NCBI GenBank assembly: GCA_033297205.1
Contig: MU859314.1
Coordinates: 1-41,021, forward strand
DNA from: Pseudoneurospora amorphoporcata
Lineage: Eukaryota > Ascomycota > Sordariomycetes > Sordariales > Sordariaceae
Direction: 5' to 3'
Length of the DNA: 41,021 nucleotides
The notes under the pieces were generated by a model, which searched no databases, was not told the origin of the DNA, and saw only the letters and a list, made by a program, of their open reading frames with translations. Both the position numbers and the translations under genes were made by a program. The first letter of the stretch is position 1. Each line of letters begins with the position of its first letter. Shown here one piece after another: positions 29,080 to 40,959 of the stretch.

Positions 29080-32000
29080 TTAAGCGGCGGCAGCGGCAGC
29101 AAACACCTCCTCGGCGGTACGCTTGACAATACCACCTGTAACGGGCAAGCATGTGCTCTTCTCGAGGTAAATATCGACCTCGCGAGCAGCCTGGCGGCCT
29201 TCGTTGATACCCCAGACAATGAGCGACTGACCACGACGACAATCACCGGCAGCAAACACGCCCTCGACGTTGGTGGCATACTTGCCGGGAGGAGTCTTCA
29301 CGTTCTTGCGAGGATCCTTCTCGATCTCATCACCGAGTACACGAGCCTCTGGCCCAAGGAAGCCCATGGACAGCAGGACAAGATCGGCAGGGAAGAACTG
29401 CTGCGAGCCCTCGATCTTCTTCATGTCCCAACCGCCGCTGGCGGACTTGGTCCACTCCACGCGGATCGTGTTGATGCCCTTCACCTTGCCAGTGCCATCA
29501 TCGACAAACTCCTCCGACATGATGCAGTACTCGCGAGGATCTTTGCCCGTGTGCTGCTTGACCTCATCGTGGCCGTAGTCCACGCGGTAGATGCGGGGCC
29601 ACTGAGGCCACGGGTTGTCGCGGCCACGAGCCGGGGGAGGCTTGGGGAGGAGCTCGAAGTTTATGACCGACTTGGCACCGTGGCGGACAGAGGTACCGAT
29701 GCAGTCGTTACCGGTATCACCACCACCAATGACGATGACGTGCTTATCCTTCGCAGAGATATAGGAGCCGTCGGCCAGTTCGGAATCAAGAAGAGACTTG
29801 GTGTTCTTGTGGAGGAACTCCATGGCGAAATGAATACCCTCAAGATTGCGGTTCTTGATGGGGAGGTCACGGGCCACAGTGGCACCGGTAGCAATGATGA
29901 CGGCATCATTCTGCTTCTTGAGGTCCATGAGAGTGATGTCCTCGCCAACCGCGACGCCAGTCTTGAACTGGACACCCTCAGCAGCCATGAAATCGGTACG
30001 TCTCTTGACGATGCGCTTGTCCAACTTCATGTTGGGGATACCGTACATGAGCAGACCACCAAGACGGTCGGCACGCTCATATACAGTAACGCTGTGGCCA
30101 GCCTTGTTCAGCTGGTCGGCGGCAGCGAGACCAGCGGGACCAGATCCGATGATGGCAACGTTCTTGCCAGTGCGGATCTTAGGGGGTTCCGGTACCATCC
30201 ATCCCATCTTGAAACCACGATCAATGATGGCGCACTCGATCGACTTGATACCCACAGGCTGCTCATTAATGCCCAAAACGCAAGCACCCTCGCAAGGAGC
30301 AGGGCAAACGCGGCCAGTAAACTCGGGGAAGTTGTTGGTCATGAGCAGGCGGTTCAAAGCATCGCGCCACTGGCCTTGGAAGACCAGCTCGTTCCACTTG
30401 GGGATAATGTTAGAAATCGGGCAGCCGCTATCAGACTGGCAAAAGGGAACACCGCAGTCCATGCAACGGGCAGACTGGTACTTGAGCTCATCCTCATCAA
30501 GACGCTGAGACAGTTCGGCCCAGTCCTTGACACGAGTCGCAGGCTTCCGGTATTTCTCAGCACGGCGCTGATACTTCATGAAACCGCGCGTCTTGTCCAA
30601 CACAAGCGCCTTCTTCTTGCTGATAGCATTATCGGTAATGCTCTCCTCAATATCCAGAAGCTTGGGTGCATGGGGATCCTTCTCCTTCTTGCCAGCCGCA
30701 GGGAGGTTGTACTCGGCCCGCTTGTTCTCAGCGGCCTGTTCAGCAGCCTTGGCCTTCTCCTCTTCCAGTACGCGCTTGTAGTCGACGGGCAACACCTTGA
30801 TGAAGCGCTTGAGGGCACGGGAGAAGTCAACCAGAATACGAGCGGCAAGCTCGGAACCAGTGTAGTGGTGGTGATCCTCAACGAGACCGCGGATGAATGC
30901 AATCTCCTCGGGCTCGGCCTCCTCAAGGGTGCTGGCTTCAACCATCTCGGTGTTAAGCTTGGATAAGAAGTCTCCTTGAATATCCAAGATGTAGGCGATT
31001 CCACCAGACATGCCAGCAGCAAAGTTACGGCCAGTGCTTCCGAGGATAACAACACGACCACCAGTCATATACTCGCAGCCGTGGTCACCGACACCCTCAA
31101 CGACGGCAGTGGCACCGGAGTTGCGCACAGCGAAACGCTCAGCTGCAACACCGCGGAAGAAGCAGGTACCGCTGGTGGCTCCGTACAAGCAAACGTTACC
31201 AACAATGATGTTCTCCTCGGCCTTGAAAACAGCGGAACGAGGGGGATACACAATGAGTCTACCACCGGACAAGCCCTTGCCGACGTAATCGTTGGCATCG
31301 CCCTCCAACTCGAGCGTGACACCCGGAGCAAGGAAAGCGCCGAAGGACTGGCCCGCAGAACCCTTGATATTAACATGAACAGTGTCATCAGGCAGTCCCT
31401 TCTCGCCGTAGCGCTTGGAGATTTGGTAGGACAGCGAAGTGCCCATGGCGCGATCAGTGTTGACGATATCGCACTCAATACGCGAGGGCAGTCCCTTATC
31501 AAGGGTCAGCTCAGCCTCGGTGATAAGCTTGTTGTCCAAGCGAACGTAAAGCTTGTGATCCTGCTTGCGGACATTGAAGGTTGCCACTCCGGGACGGAGT
31601 TTGTGGGCGGGCGTCAGGATAAGAGACAGGTCAATGTTTGAAGTCTTCTTGGTCCTAAGATCCTCGCGGACCTTGAGCACCTCAACGTGACCAACCATCT
31701 CGTTGATGGTACGGAAACCAAGCCTGGCCATGATAGCACGGAGTTCGTTCGCTACATAGTAGAAGAAGTTGATCACATGCTCAGTAGTACCAGTGAACTT
31801 CTTGCGAAGCTCAGGGTCCTGAGTGGCAATACCAACCGGACAGGTGTTCAAGTGACACTTGCGCATCATGATGCAACCCATGGCAATGAGAGGAGTGGTA
31901 GCGAAACCCCATTCCTCAGCGCCCAGCAAGCAAGCAATGGCAACATCACGACCGGTACGAAGCTGACCATCAGTCTGAACTACAACGCGACCACGGAGGT

Positions 32001-35000
32001 CATTGAGAACCAATGTCTGATGAGTCTCAGCAAGACCCAACTCCCAGGGGAGACCGGCGTACTTGATGCCAGTCCAGCGAGAGGCACCAGTGCCACCGTC
32101 ATGGCCGGAGATGAGAATATGATCAGCCTTGGCCTTCGCGACACCAGAGGCAACGATACCAACACCAGTCTCAGACACAAGCTTGACGGAGACGCGAGAA
32201 CGAGGGCTCGAGCACTTGAGGTCATAAATGAGCTGCTTCAAGTCTTCAATCGAGTAGATATCGTGATGGGGAGGGGGCGAGATGAGACCGACACCAGGGG
32301 TGGAGTGACGAGTGCGGGCAATGGACTTGGAGACCTTGTGTCCGGGAAGCTCACCACCCTCACCAGGCTTGGCACCCTGTGCCATCTTGATCTGAAGCTC
32401 ATCAGAGTCGGCCAGATAAGCAGATGTGACACCGAAACGACCCGAGGCAACCTGCTTGATGGCTGAGCGCATGGTATCGCCGTTCGGCAGTCTCTGAGAG
32501 CGTTCAGGATCTTCACCACCTTCACCAGTGTTGGACTTGCCACCGAGCCGGTTCATGGCAACAGCCAGGGTAGAGTGAGATTCGAGGGAGATAGAACCAT
32601 ACGACATGGCGCCAGTGCAGAATCGGCGAACAATCTCGGTCCAAGGCTCGACCTGATCGATGGGGATAGGAGTGGTTTCTTCGAACTTAAAGTCAAGCAT
32701 ACCACGAAGCGTGCAAGACTTGATCTGCTCGTACTCAGAGAGTGAGTAGGCCTCATAAGACTTGTCGTTCTTGGTGCGGACGGCATCCTGGATGTTGGCA
32801 ATTGAAGTAGGATCGTTGACATGAGCCTCGCCATTGTCACGCCAGTGGTATTCACCAGACTCGGGAAGTCCAGAAACAGCAACGGTGTAACGCGATGGGA
32901 AACCGCGCTCGTGCAAAAGGAAGGCATCCTCGGCGATAAGTTCAAATGTTATACCCTTGATACGGGAGGCAGTACCTTTGAAGCAGCGCTCAACCACACT
33001 GTCATCGACACCCAAGGCCTCAAAAATCTGGGCACCCTTATAACTGGCCAAGGTAGAGATACCCATCTTGCTCATGACCTTGAGGATACCACCATCGCAG
33101 GAGTGCTTGTAGTTGTAGATGAGCTCATCGTCGGTCAGCTTCTTCTTGATGAGCTTCTCCTTGTTGAGCTTGATGATGCATTCCATGGCAAGGTAGGGAT
33201 TAATGGCGTCAACACCGTAGCCAAGGAGGACCGTCATGTGGTGAACCTCACGAGCCTCGGCTGTCTCAGCGACAATGGCAGCCATTGCGCGCCACTTGTT
33301 GCTGACAAGGTGATGGTGAACCATGCCACCAGCGAGGAGAGCAGAAACAGCAACACGATCCTTGGAGGTCATGCGATCAGACAGCACGATGATACGATCA
33401 CGAGCCTCAATAGCGGCAGTGGCCTCTTTGCAGATGTAGTCAAGGTGTCTGATGTAACCCTCAACGCCCTCCTTCTTTGGGAATGTCAGGTCAATGGTCT
33501 TGACAGTCCACTCGGGGTGAATGGTATACATGTTCTGGAGCGCATTGAACTCGGGAATGGAGAGAATGGGGCTAGGAAGCAACAGTCTTCCGCACTGAGA
33601 GGAATCCATCTCCAGCAGGTTGCCCTGAGGGCCAATATAGCATTCAAGAGACATGACAATCGACTCTCGGATGGGATCAATGGGCGGGTTAGTGACTTGG
33701 GCGAAGAGCTGACGGAAATATTCGTACAGCAACTTCGGAGCATCAGACAGACAGGCAAGCGGAGCATCGTTACCCATGGAACCGAGAGCCTCCTTTTCGT
33801 CTGAGGCCATGGGACCAAGCAGCAAGCTCACCTGCTCAAAGGTGTATCCAAAAGCGTGCAACAGAGGGTCCTCCTGGATCCTGGTGTTATCAAGCTTGGG
33901 AGCAAGTTCGATGCTCTGGCTCTGGAAAAGCGTCTCGACAACCTGGGGCATGGTAATGAGCTCTTTGTCAAGCCATGACCTGAAATCCTCTCGGCTAGAG
34001 ACAGCAGCCTTCAACTCGGAGTCATCAATGATGCGACCGGCGCGAGTGTCAACGAGAAGCATGCGACCAGGTTGGAGACGGCCCTTCTGAATGATCTTCT
34101 CGGGTTCAACGGGGATAGTGCCGACCTCAGATGCGCAGATAATGCGGTCGTCATCCATCACATAATAACGGCAAGGTCTGAGGCCGTTGCGGTCCAAGTT
34201 GGCACCACAGAAACGGCCATCAGCAAAGGTAAAGAGAGCAGGGCCATCCCAGGGCTCCATCTGGCAAGCTGCCCACTCGTAGAAGGCCGCCTTCTTGGGA
34301 TCCATGCTCTGATTCCCTTGCCAAGCCTCGGGCACCATCAGCATGACGGCCTCGGGAAGGGAGAGCACGCCGTTGATGGTAAGGAGCTCCAACACGTTAT
34401 CGAAGGCAGCAGAGTCAGAACCGCCAGCCTCGACAATAGGATAGAGAAGTTCTAGCTCATCACCAAAGACATCAGACTGCATGACACCTTCACGGGCACG
34501 CATCCAATTCTTGTTACCGCGAAGGGTATTAATTTCACCTGAGACGGGATCATGTTAGCAAGGGATCACCAAGTGCTTTGCGGTCAGGGCCTATTGCTTA
34601 CCGTTATGAGCAGCCCATCGGAGAGGCTGTGCACGATCCCAAGAGGGGAAGGTGTTGGTAGAGAAACGTGAATGTACCAAGGCAAAGTGAGCCTCATAGT
34701 CATAGTTCACCAGATCATTGTAGTATTGGTAAACCTGAACCGGCGCCAACTGACCCTTGTAGACAATGTTCTTGTTGGAAAGGGAGCAGATGTAGAACCA
34801 GTTCTGCAGCCCAATCGTGTGTGTGGCTCTCTTTCGGAGGACGTAGAGCTGCCGCTCAAACAGCCTCTCGTCAAACTTCTCGGGGTCGGTTGTTTCTGGC
34901 TCATTGCCGGATCCGTAGGCAGACGCTAGCACAACGAAAGGCTGCAGAATGGAAGGCTCTCGGGAAAGAGCAGCAGGACCAAGCAAAGTCGAATCCACGG

Positions 35001-35610
35001 GAGGCTCTCGCCATCCCAGAACTCTCAAGCCCAACGACTCGGCAATCTCTTCCAACTGCCGCTTCGACTCCTGGAGTGTCTCAGGATCGGGCTTGAAGAA
35101 CAAGTTTCCCACAGCATACTGGCCCAGTGGAGGAAGCGTGACTCCAGCTTCGCGTGCGAAATTCTTGACGAAGAATTTATGGGGGATCGATGTCATGACA
35201 CCTGCACCATCACCATCACGTGCGTCTGAACCCACGGCACCACGATGGGTCATATTGCAAAGGAGGTTTCGTGCATCGCTGACAATCTTGTGGCTAGGCT
35301 TGCCCTTGATATGGCTGTAGCGTGGCAAATTAGCGTTTGGTCAATGCACTTTTGAGTTCTGGGGTCTTACCAAGCAAAGCCTACACCACAGGCATCCTTT
35401 TCGAGCTCGGGATCGTACAATCCCCTAAACAATATTTGATTAGCGACCTGGCCAAGTTATCACAAGGGGATCGGATCAAACGCACTGCTTCACCGGCAAG
35501 GCGCCAGCCCACGAAGCGTTATTCTCTGTTTGGTATTCATAGGGGTGATATTGCTCTTTCTCGGTGTCAAGATGCACTTGTCGGTCGTCGAAATCCTCGG
35601 CAGCGCCCAT
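29080..35610 (-). CDS. en(am)-2: NAD(P)H-dependent glutamate synthase (GOGAT), fused large and small subunits
   Basis: Exons 35486-35610, 35371-35424, 34602-35314 and 29080-34538 encode 2116 residues. Introns of 61, 56 and 63 nt have GTGCGT, GTAAGA and GTAAGC donors. The enzyme turns glutamine plus 2-oxoglutarate into two glutamates. A 53-residue propeptide precedes the glutaminase nucleophile Cys54 in KDACGVGF. The class II glutaminase domain, the central domain and the FMN synthase domain (HDGGTGASRW) follow. The 3Fe-4S cysteines are in CIMMRKCHLNTC, then the GXGXG beta-helix. The fused beta subunit has ferredoxin-like cysteine clusters (CMDCGVPFC, CPAPCEGAC), an FAD site (GSGPAG) and a nucleotide site (GGGDTGND). 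It ends in an alanine run. The fused form is usual in fungi and normally uses NADH. As I recall, Neurospora en(am)-2 encodes this enzyme. Confidence 0.95.
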
Positions 35611-38366
35611 GCTAGGCAGGTTGTCCTTGGTAAACGCTCGAGTTATGGGTATCGTTCACAAAGAGTCAACGGCGCCGCCTTGGCTGTTGCAGCTGAGATT
35701 TGTGAAAAGGGAGAAGAGAAAGGAAGAAGAGATGGCTCGGATGGAAAGGAGGATCTGGGAAAAGAAGAGTCAGTTAACTGTGTAGGCACGGTTCAAATAT
35801 TAATGGCAAATAAAAAAATCTGCGCAGGGAAGTAGGGGGTTTCCCGGGATTGCAGTTATATGCAGTTGGGAGAGGGCGACACGTTTCTCGTCGGGCCTCC
35901 GATGGCGAAAAATAGATTGCACAACTCTTGCAGACAAGACAAACGACAGTAATGCCACCGAGCCCAGCAGTAATCCCCGATCTTGGCATGTTGAACCGGC
36001 CACCAAGCGGGACTCTGGCCACGCTCTCGCGACAAGAGAGCACAAGAGAGGGGCTCCGAAGCCAAGGCACACCGGGTCCCTGATCCGAGTTGGAGGCATC
36101 ATGATAGAGAATGCCCAAGCCACCGGCTGAGGTTGAGAGTCTGTGTGGACGGACAAGTGGAAACGGCAGATGCCTCGCTTAACACAACCATCCGATGGCT
36201 TGCTGCGGAGAACCTCAAGACAAGACCTTGGGGTAGAAGTGGGTGTGTGTGTGTGTCTCGATTGTGCGAGTTGGTGGTGATGCCCTCCTGCAGTGGTACT
36301 CGAAAGTGTTGTTTGGAGTACACCCGCAGGCAGCTGCTCGTGTGAGCCTGTGATGCAATTGAACGCACAGTCGCACCCAGCCCATTCCAGGGCTGTCCAC
36401 TCACAGCTCCAACAACAGCTGCGTGGGATGCGATATGACGAAAAAAAAGCCAATTGCAATCTTCCTTATCGCGCCCATGCGGCTGCCGTCCTGTCTTTTG
36501 ATAGGCCAACAGCATCCAATACCCCAAGCCCAAGCGTATTTTGCCGAGGAGGTCAGATGGAAGGAATGACCATCGGTATTGGAATGGTGGTGTTGACGGT
36601 GTTTGTCAGCGCAGCCAATCCCCACGCCATTGGAAGCAGGAGCAAAGTGGAAGTGGTGGAGGTAAAAAGAAACTCCATGCCGTTTTGGTGATAGTCAGGA
36701 AGATGGATGTGGGATGCGCGGGCGGGGGAGTGGGCGGCCGGGGGCGACCGGGAGATCCCAGCACAAGTTCCCCCCAAGGGCCAGGCTCCTAGCGAGGCGG
36801 GGGCGGGGTCCACCAAGCGCGTCAGGGGCATCACTACAAAGGTTGGCTTTACCCTGCGTGTCCACTTGGTGACGACGGAGTCCCCATGTTGTCCATTCTT
36901 GTTGTCTTGACCGTGAAGATGCCAAGTTGTTGCTGACTTGTCCGCTCAAATGGCACTGTTGTTCTTAGGCTTCCGAACTGCTACTGTGTCTTTGCAGTCA
37001 TCTCTTCCTGAGGGGAAATAGCTTGTACTCCGGTTTCGGGACATGTGTGAATGGTCTCGGCTGGGAGCTTGAGAAAGTACGTATCTCCTGGGCTGAATGT
37101 CGTGTGTGTGGGGGGTCGCTGATTACCGGCCGGTCGTAAACTTGGTACGTAGCTTGTGCCGCGGGACCATGATGATCGGATGGTGTTTTCTCGGGAAATT
37201 TGAAGCCTTGTACTTCGCTACTAGACTCGCAATGGCAGAGATCAAGACGTCGCAGATTGAAGCTGACCAAATGCCCGATGTCGTTCTTGCTGTGTGCTCG
37301 TAGCGGACGGCGGTTTCCAAGTCGGGAGCTCGCTTTCAACAGGTAGAGGTGTCGCCGATTGTCGTTTCGTCTTGTCCAAGCATCGGAACTGGCAAAGAGC
37401 GAAGGGGCACGGGGGAGAAGGAAGGGGATCCGATGATATTAGCAACTTACATGTAAAACCCGACTTGGGAAGCACCTCCTAGTAGACAAGCTGAATACTG
37501 TAGGCACCTGTTGAGTAGCAAATCGAGGAACAAGGCAGTGCCAGGTGTAGGAGAGTCGAGAGTGGGCGAGGAAAGAGGAAAAAAGAACAGGGCAGAGGAG
37601 AGTAAGGGGGGCGATGACGGACTTTATGAACTGGACGGGCACTCGCGGGGAGGGGGGATGTTCAGGAGGACACGCCAGCGCAGAACGGAGGACGGAAAAG
37701 GTGGTCAACTTGGTTGGTGGCCAAAGAAGCCGCTCGGGGCAATTCAAACGACAGATCCGACTTTTTTTGGTCGGCTGTCGGGTCGCTCCAAGTCTCGAGA
37801 ATGGCCGGGCGGAGCACACATGAGAAGTGGAAGCAGGCCAAGCCGGAGTCCAAGGCCCTGGAGAAGCCCCTGCAACAAGAGGAAGGGACCATGCCCAAAT
37901 TATCGACAGGTAGCCGGGCGCGCCCTAGTGAGCAATCCAGAGACGCACATTGGTCCGTCGGTAACACCAGCTGCAAGCAAGCGCGAGAACGGTCATCCTG
38001 TCAGCTGTTTAAGGTACTCTCAATGGCACACAAGCACACAAGCATCAATCGCACGGCTCTTTCGCGAACGCCTCAGCTCATATCAACCATTTCAAAAACA
38101 GGACAATGCCCCAATCCATCCAATGCTTCTATCCAAAGGTCCCCTTTTATCGCTCCACTGCTCCAATACCAACCCCTGTGAGCCTGGACGAGTTCTGCGA
38201 AGGGTAAGGGGAGTTGTTGTAACCATATGATTGTGTGACGATATTTGGACCACTCCTCTTCCCGTGTTTTATAGCAACTTACAATACAATACTGGTTTAT
38301 TTGTTAGTCTACACCTCTGCATGGATTTAACTTGTTAGCTTGGTACAGCCAAGGCGCTAGTAGCGC
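35611..38366. other. Long gene-free region upstream of glutamate synthase
   Basis: About 2.75 kb between the glutamate synthase start and the mariner relic. The glutamate synthase promoter should lie at the low-coordinate side; an A/T-rich TATA-like stretch occurs near 35795-35820. A short (GT)n run is at about 36243-36257. Open frames up to about 240 codons (37511-38230) are basic, low in complexity and motif-free, so I do not call them genes. An unannotated non-coding RNA cannot be excluded. Confidence 0.55.
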
Positions 38367-39590
38367 TACAGAAAACTAGGATTTTAATATTAGGAAAAAT
38401 ATTATTTAGTGTCTAATAATCAATAGAATCCCCATTTGCCTCTATAATCTTTCTCATTCTTTTAGGCATTGAATGAGCTAATCTTAGAAGGAACTCCTCC
38501 GGAACAGCATCTCAGGCCTTTTGAACCGCCGTTCTCAATTTCTTAGTTGATAAAGATTGAATATCATAATTCAACTCCATAAGTGACTTCATCCAAGGTC
38601 AAACGTTCTCAATCGGTGCTAAATCCAGAGAGTATGCAGGGAACCGTCTCTTCCTGGACAACAACGGAATTCCCATCGCTTCTATTGCCCTCTTAGTATC
38701 TTTTGCTTGATAGGAAGGGGCGTTGTCTTGTTGGAAAACGATATTTCGATAGTAGAGTTCCTGTTGTTCTCGAATGAAAGCAGCGACTATAGGAAGGATG
38801 AAGAAGATATACTTATGGGCAGTGACACCTCTAAATTCTTTTTCCCAAATGAAGCAAGGACCTTTCTTTCCTCTAGCAAACGATCCTCAAAGCATCCATC
38901 CATGAGGCTTTCTCTTAGCTAAAGCAAAGTCTTTGGGATCATCTTCTGGATCCAAAGTCACCCATTGCTTCCACATTGGATCATTAGTTGCCCAAGTCTC
39001 GGAGGAGACGAGAGCATCTTCCCAATCCTCTAGACGAGGGCGAAGACGGATCATTTCTCGGCACCATTCCACCCGTTTCCTCTTATTGGTATTAGTTCTC
39101 CTTATCCTCCTCTTTCTTGCTTTTCTTTGGAAACCAATAGAGTGAAGTGCCTTCGAGAGAGCTCCGGGGCTGGCGGAGAGATGAAGAGGTAAGAAAAGAG
39201 GTAAGTCACTCCAGGAGATGAATTTGCGAGCTCTATCTGCTCTTATCCATTCCCGGAGTTCATTTTTCTGAGGTGTCCTAAGGAGTGGTTTTCTTTCTTT
39301 CCTTTTCTGAAGGGTAAGGTGGTTGATGCAAGCAAACTGAACCTGCCGTAAAGTGAAGCCGGTTTGCTGTGAAATTTGCGCATATATTTTGCCGCTATTT
39401 CGAAGAGATTAAACTTGAAGGCGGTCATCTTGTGATAGTTGAGGAGAATTCTTTTTAGGAGTAGAAGGAGGATTCAAAATATCAATGATAGCAAAGCCTC
39501 AAAACATAGTGATAATGGCGATGGTGAAATGCTTAGGTAGTGATGAATGCCCAGAAGTCCTACCTTTTATTTAGAAAGTATTTTGCTACA
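38367..39590 (-). mobile_element. mariner/Tc1-type transposon relic
   Basis: An element of about 1.2 kb bounded by degenerate terminal inverted repeats. Reading inward, CTACAGAAAACTA at 38366 and CTGTAGCAAAATA (reverse strand from 39591) agree at 18 of 29 positions, and several differences are transitions. Tc1/mariner elements insert at TA, and TA is present at both proposed ends. Length matches the superfamily. The ends are less certain than the identity of the transposase inside. Confidence 0.7.
38413..39507 (-). pseudogene. mariner/Tc1 transposase with five premature stops
   Basis: On the minus strand one frame of 365 codons runs from ATG at 39507 to TAG at 38413 with no frameshift. It has five internal stops: TGA at 39499-39501, 38887-38889, 38599-38601 and 38512-38514, and TAA at 39409-39411. 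At least two TGA codons stand where the family expects Trp (after IENV and in a WDAV-like block), as G-to-A RIP damage would give. An N-terminal helix-turn-helix (near GKIYAQISQQTG) is followed by the catalytic region. The second Asp is in QQDNAPS and the last Glu in DLAPIEN, with 38 residues between them. The usual first Asp position reads SSET, without Asp. PSY for PSH fits CAT to TAT. Not functional. Confidence 0.88.
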
Positions 39591-39757
39591 GAAACTACTA
39601 GAAAAAGTACTTCCGAGGAAAACATCAGTACTTCAAGATTTCCGTTGCCACCTTAGAAATCAGGCCTCGCTACCCCCAGAAAGATCTGCCAAGTACCAAG
39701 CTAATAAGTTAAATCTATGCAAAGGTGTAGTTCTTAGGACAGGGGTTCGTACATAGG

Positions 39758-40959
39758 TACAAGTAGTCAGTGCACAACTTCTAATTAGTCAGAACATCAG
39801 ATTATAGCCCGTATACTAAATTAGTTATTATCAATATAGGATAATAACTAGGGAGTAGAGCGCTATATAAATGCCTTACCGCGCTATCAGAAGTACAAGA
39901 CTCCCTTTTAGGCCAGATTACAAAATATTATAATACTTACCTGTACCCAAATACCTACTAACCGTACCTAACCATACTAAAATAATCGCTGTTTAAACAC
40001 TCCTAACAGAGTGTAATCTTTGAATAGCCTTATTTAAATAATTAAATAGGTAATTAGCTAAAATAATCAAATTAAGTAGGTCAATCTTAGAATTAGTCGT
40101 TTGATTTTATGAGTTGAAAGAGGCAATTTTTCCCTTCGAAAAATTCTTATTTATATACTCATCTACATCTCCTATAGTAATTTATCCTATTTACTTTTTT
40201 TAATTATTTTATGACGTTATTCAATTAATTAAATTACTTCAATAGGCCTACTCTACTACCCTTTACTTATATAATAGTTCGTAAACTTTTTTAACTCGTT
40301 TCTAACTATATATAAAAGGTTTAACTTTATTTATTTAATAAATACGACCCTTATTCTAATAATAATTACAATTCTAATACCTCCTTTTCTATCCTTTCTA
40401 ACGACAATACTGATGATAATATCAATAATAATTTTCCTAGCCCTTTTATCCTAGTGCTTTATAAATAAGTTAAATAGGAAATCGTTTTAAATTGCTTTAA
40501 TATATTGCCCTATTTTTAAGATTAGTATAATTACTGCGCTGTTATAATAGTATAAGCGGCTACTCTACCCCATAATATTATTAATTTAATAATTAAGTCT
40601 AATAATAAGAACTAGCTTCCTACTTCTTACCTTCATTATAAAAACCTTTACCCTCGTCCCTCGATCGTACCTAGTAAATTATTCTCCTTAACTATATAAG
40701 TTTTATACTAATAACGAAATAATTACCCTAATATATTAAACTAGTATTCTAATAGCGCTTAGCGCGCTTAGCCTAATTGCCTTACTTTTATACCTTCAAA
40801 CTAGCCTAGCATCCTCTACTCCTAGTTTTAAAGGCTCTACGCTGCTGCAACTTCCTCCCTACATCCTTCTTATGCCTATTAATTATTTGCTGCAATGCCC
40901 TAACTAGCCTATAATGATAGTACTAATATAGGGATGCTACAGTGAACTATGCACTTGTA
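39758..40959. repeat. Extremely AT-rich RIP-like island with imperfect terminal inverted repeats
   Basis: About 1.2 kb dominated by TA steps, with very few CA/TG. In 40381-40740 I count only 11 CA plus TG, while 40681-40740 alone has about 14 TA. C outnumbers G about two to one (67 to 30) over 40381-40740. Depletion of CpA with excess TpA is the signature of RIP. The ends, 39758-39775 and the reverse complement of 40942-40959, both start TACAAGT and match at 13 of 18 positions, suggesting a mutated transposable element. No reading frame survives. Confidence 0.6.

Noticed and set aside
29551..30966. A 471-codon frame on the plus strand inside glutamate synthase
   Set aside because: Antisense shadow of a highly conserved enzyme; no motifs.
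37511..38230. A 239-codon basic frame upstream of glutamate synthase
   Set aside because: It opens without an ATG, is rich in Arg/Ser/Gly of low complexity and lacks any motif.
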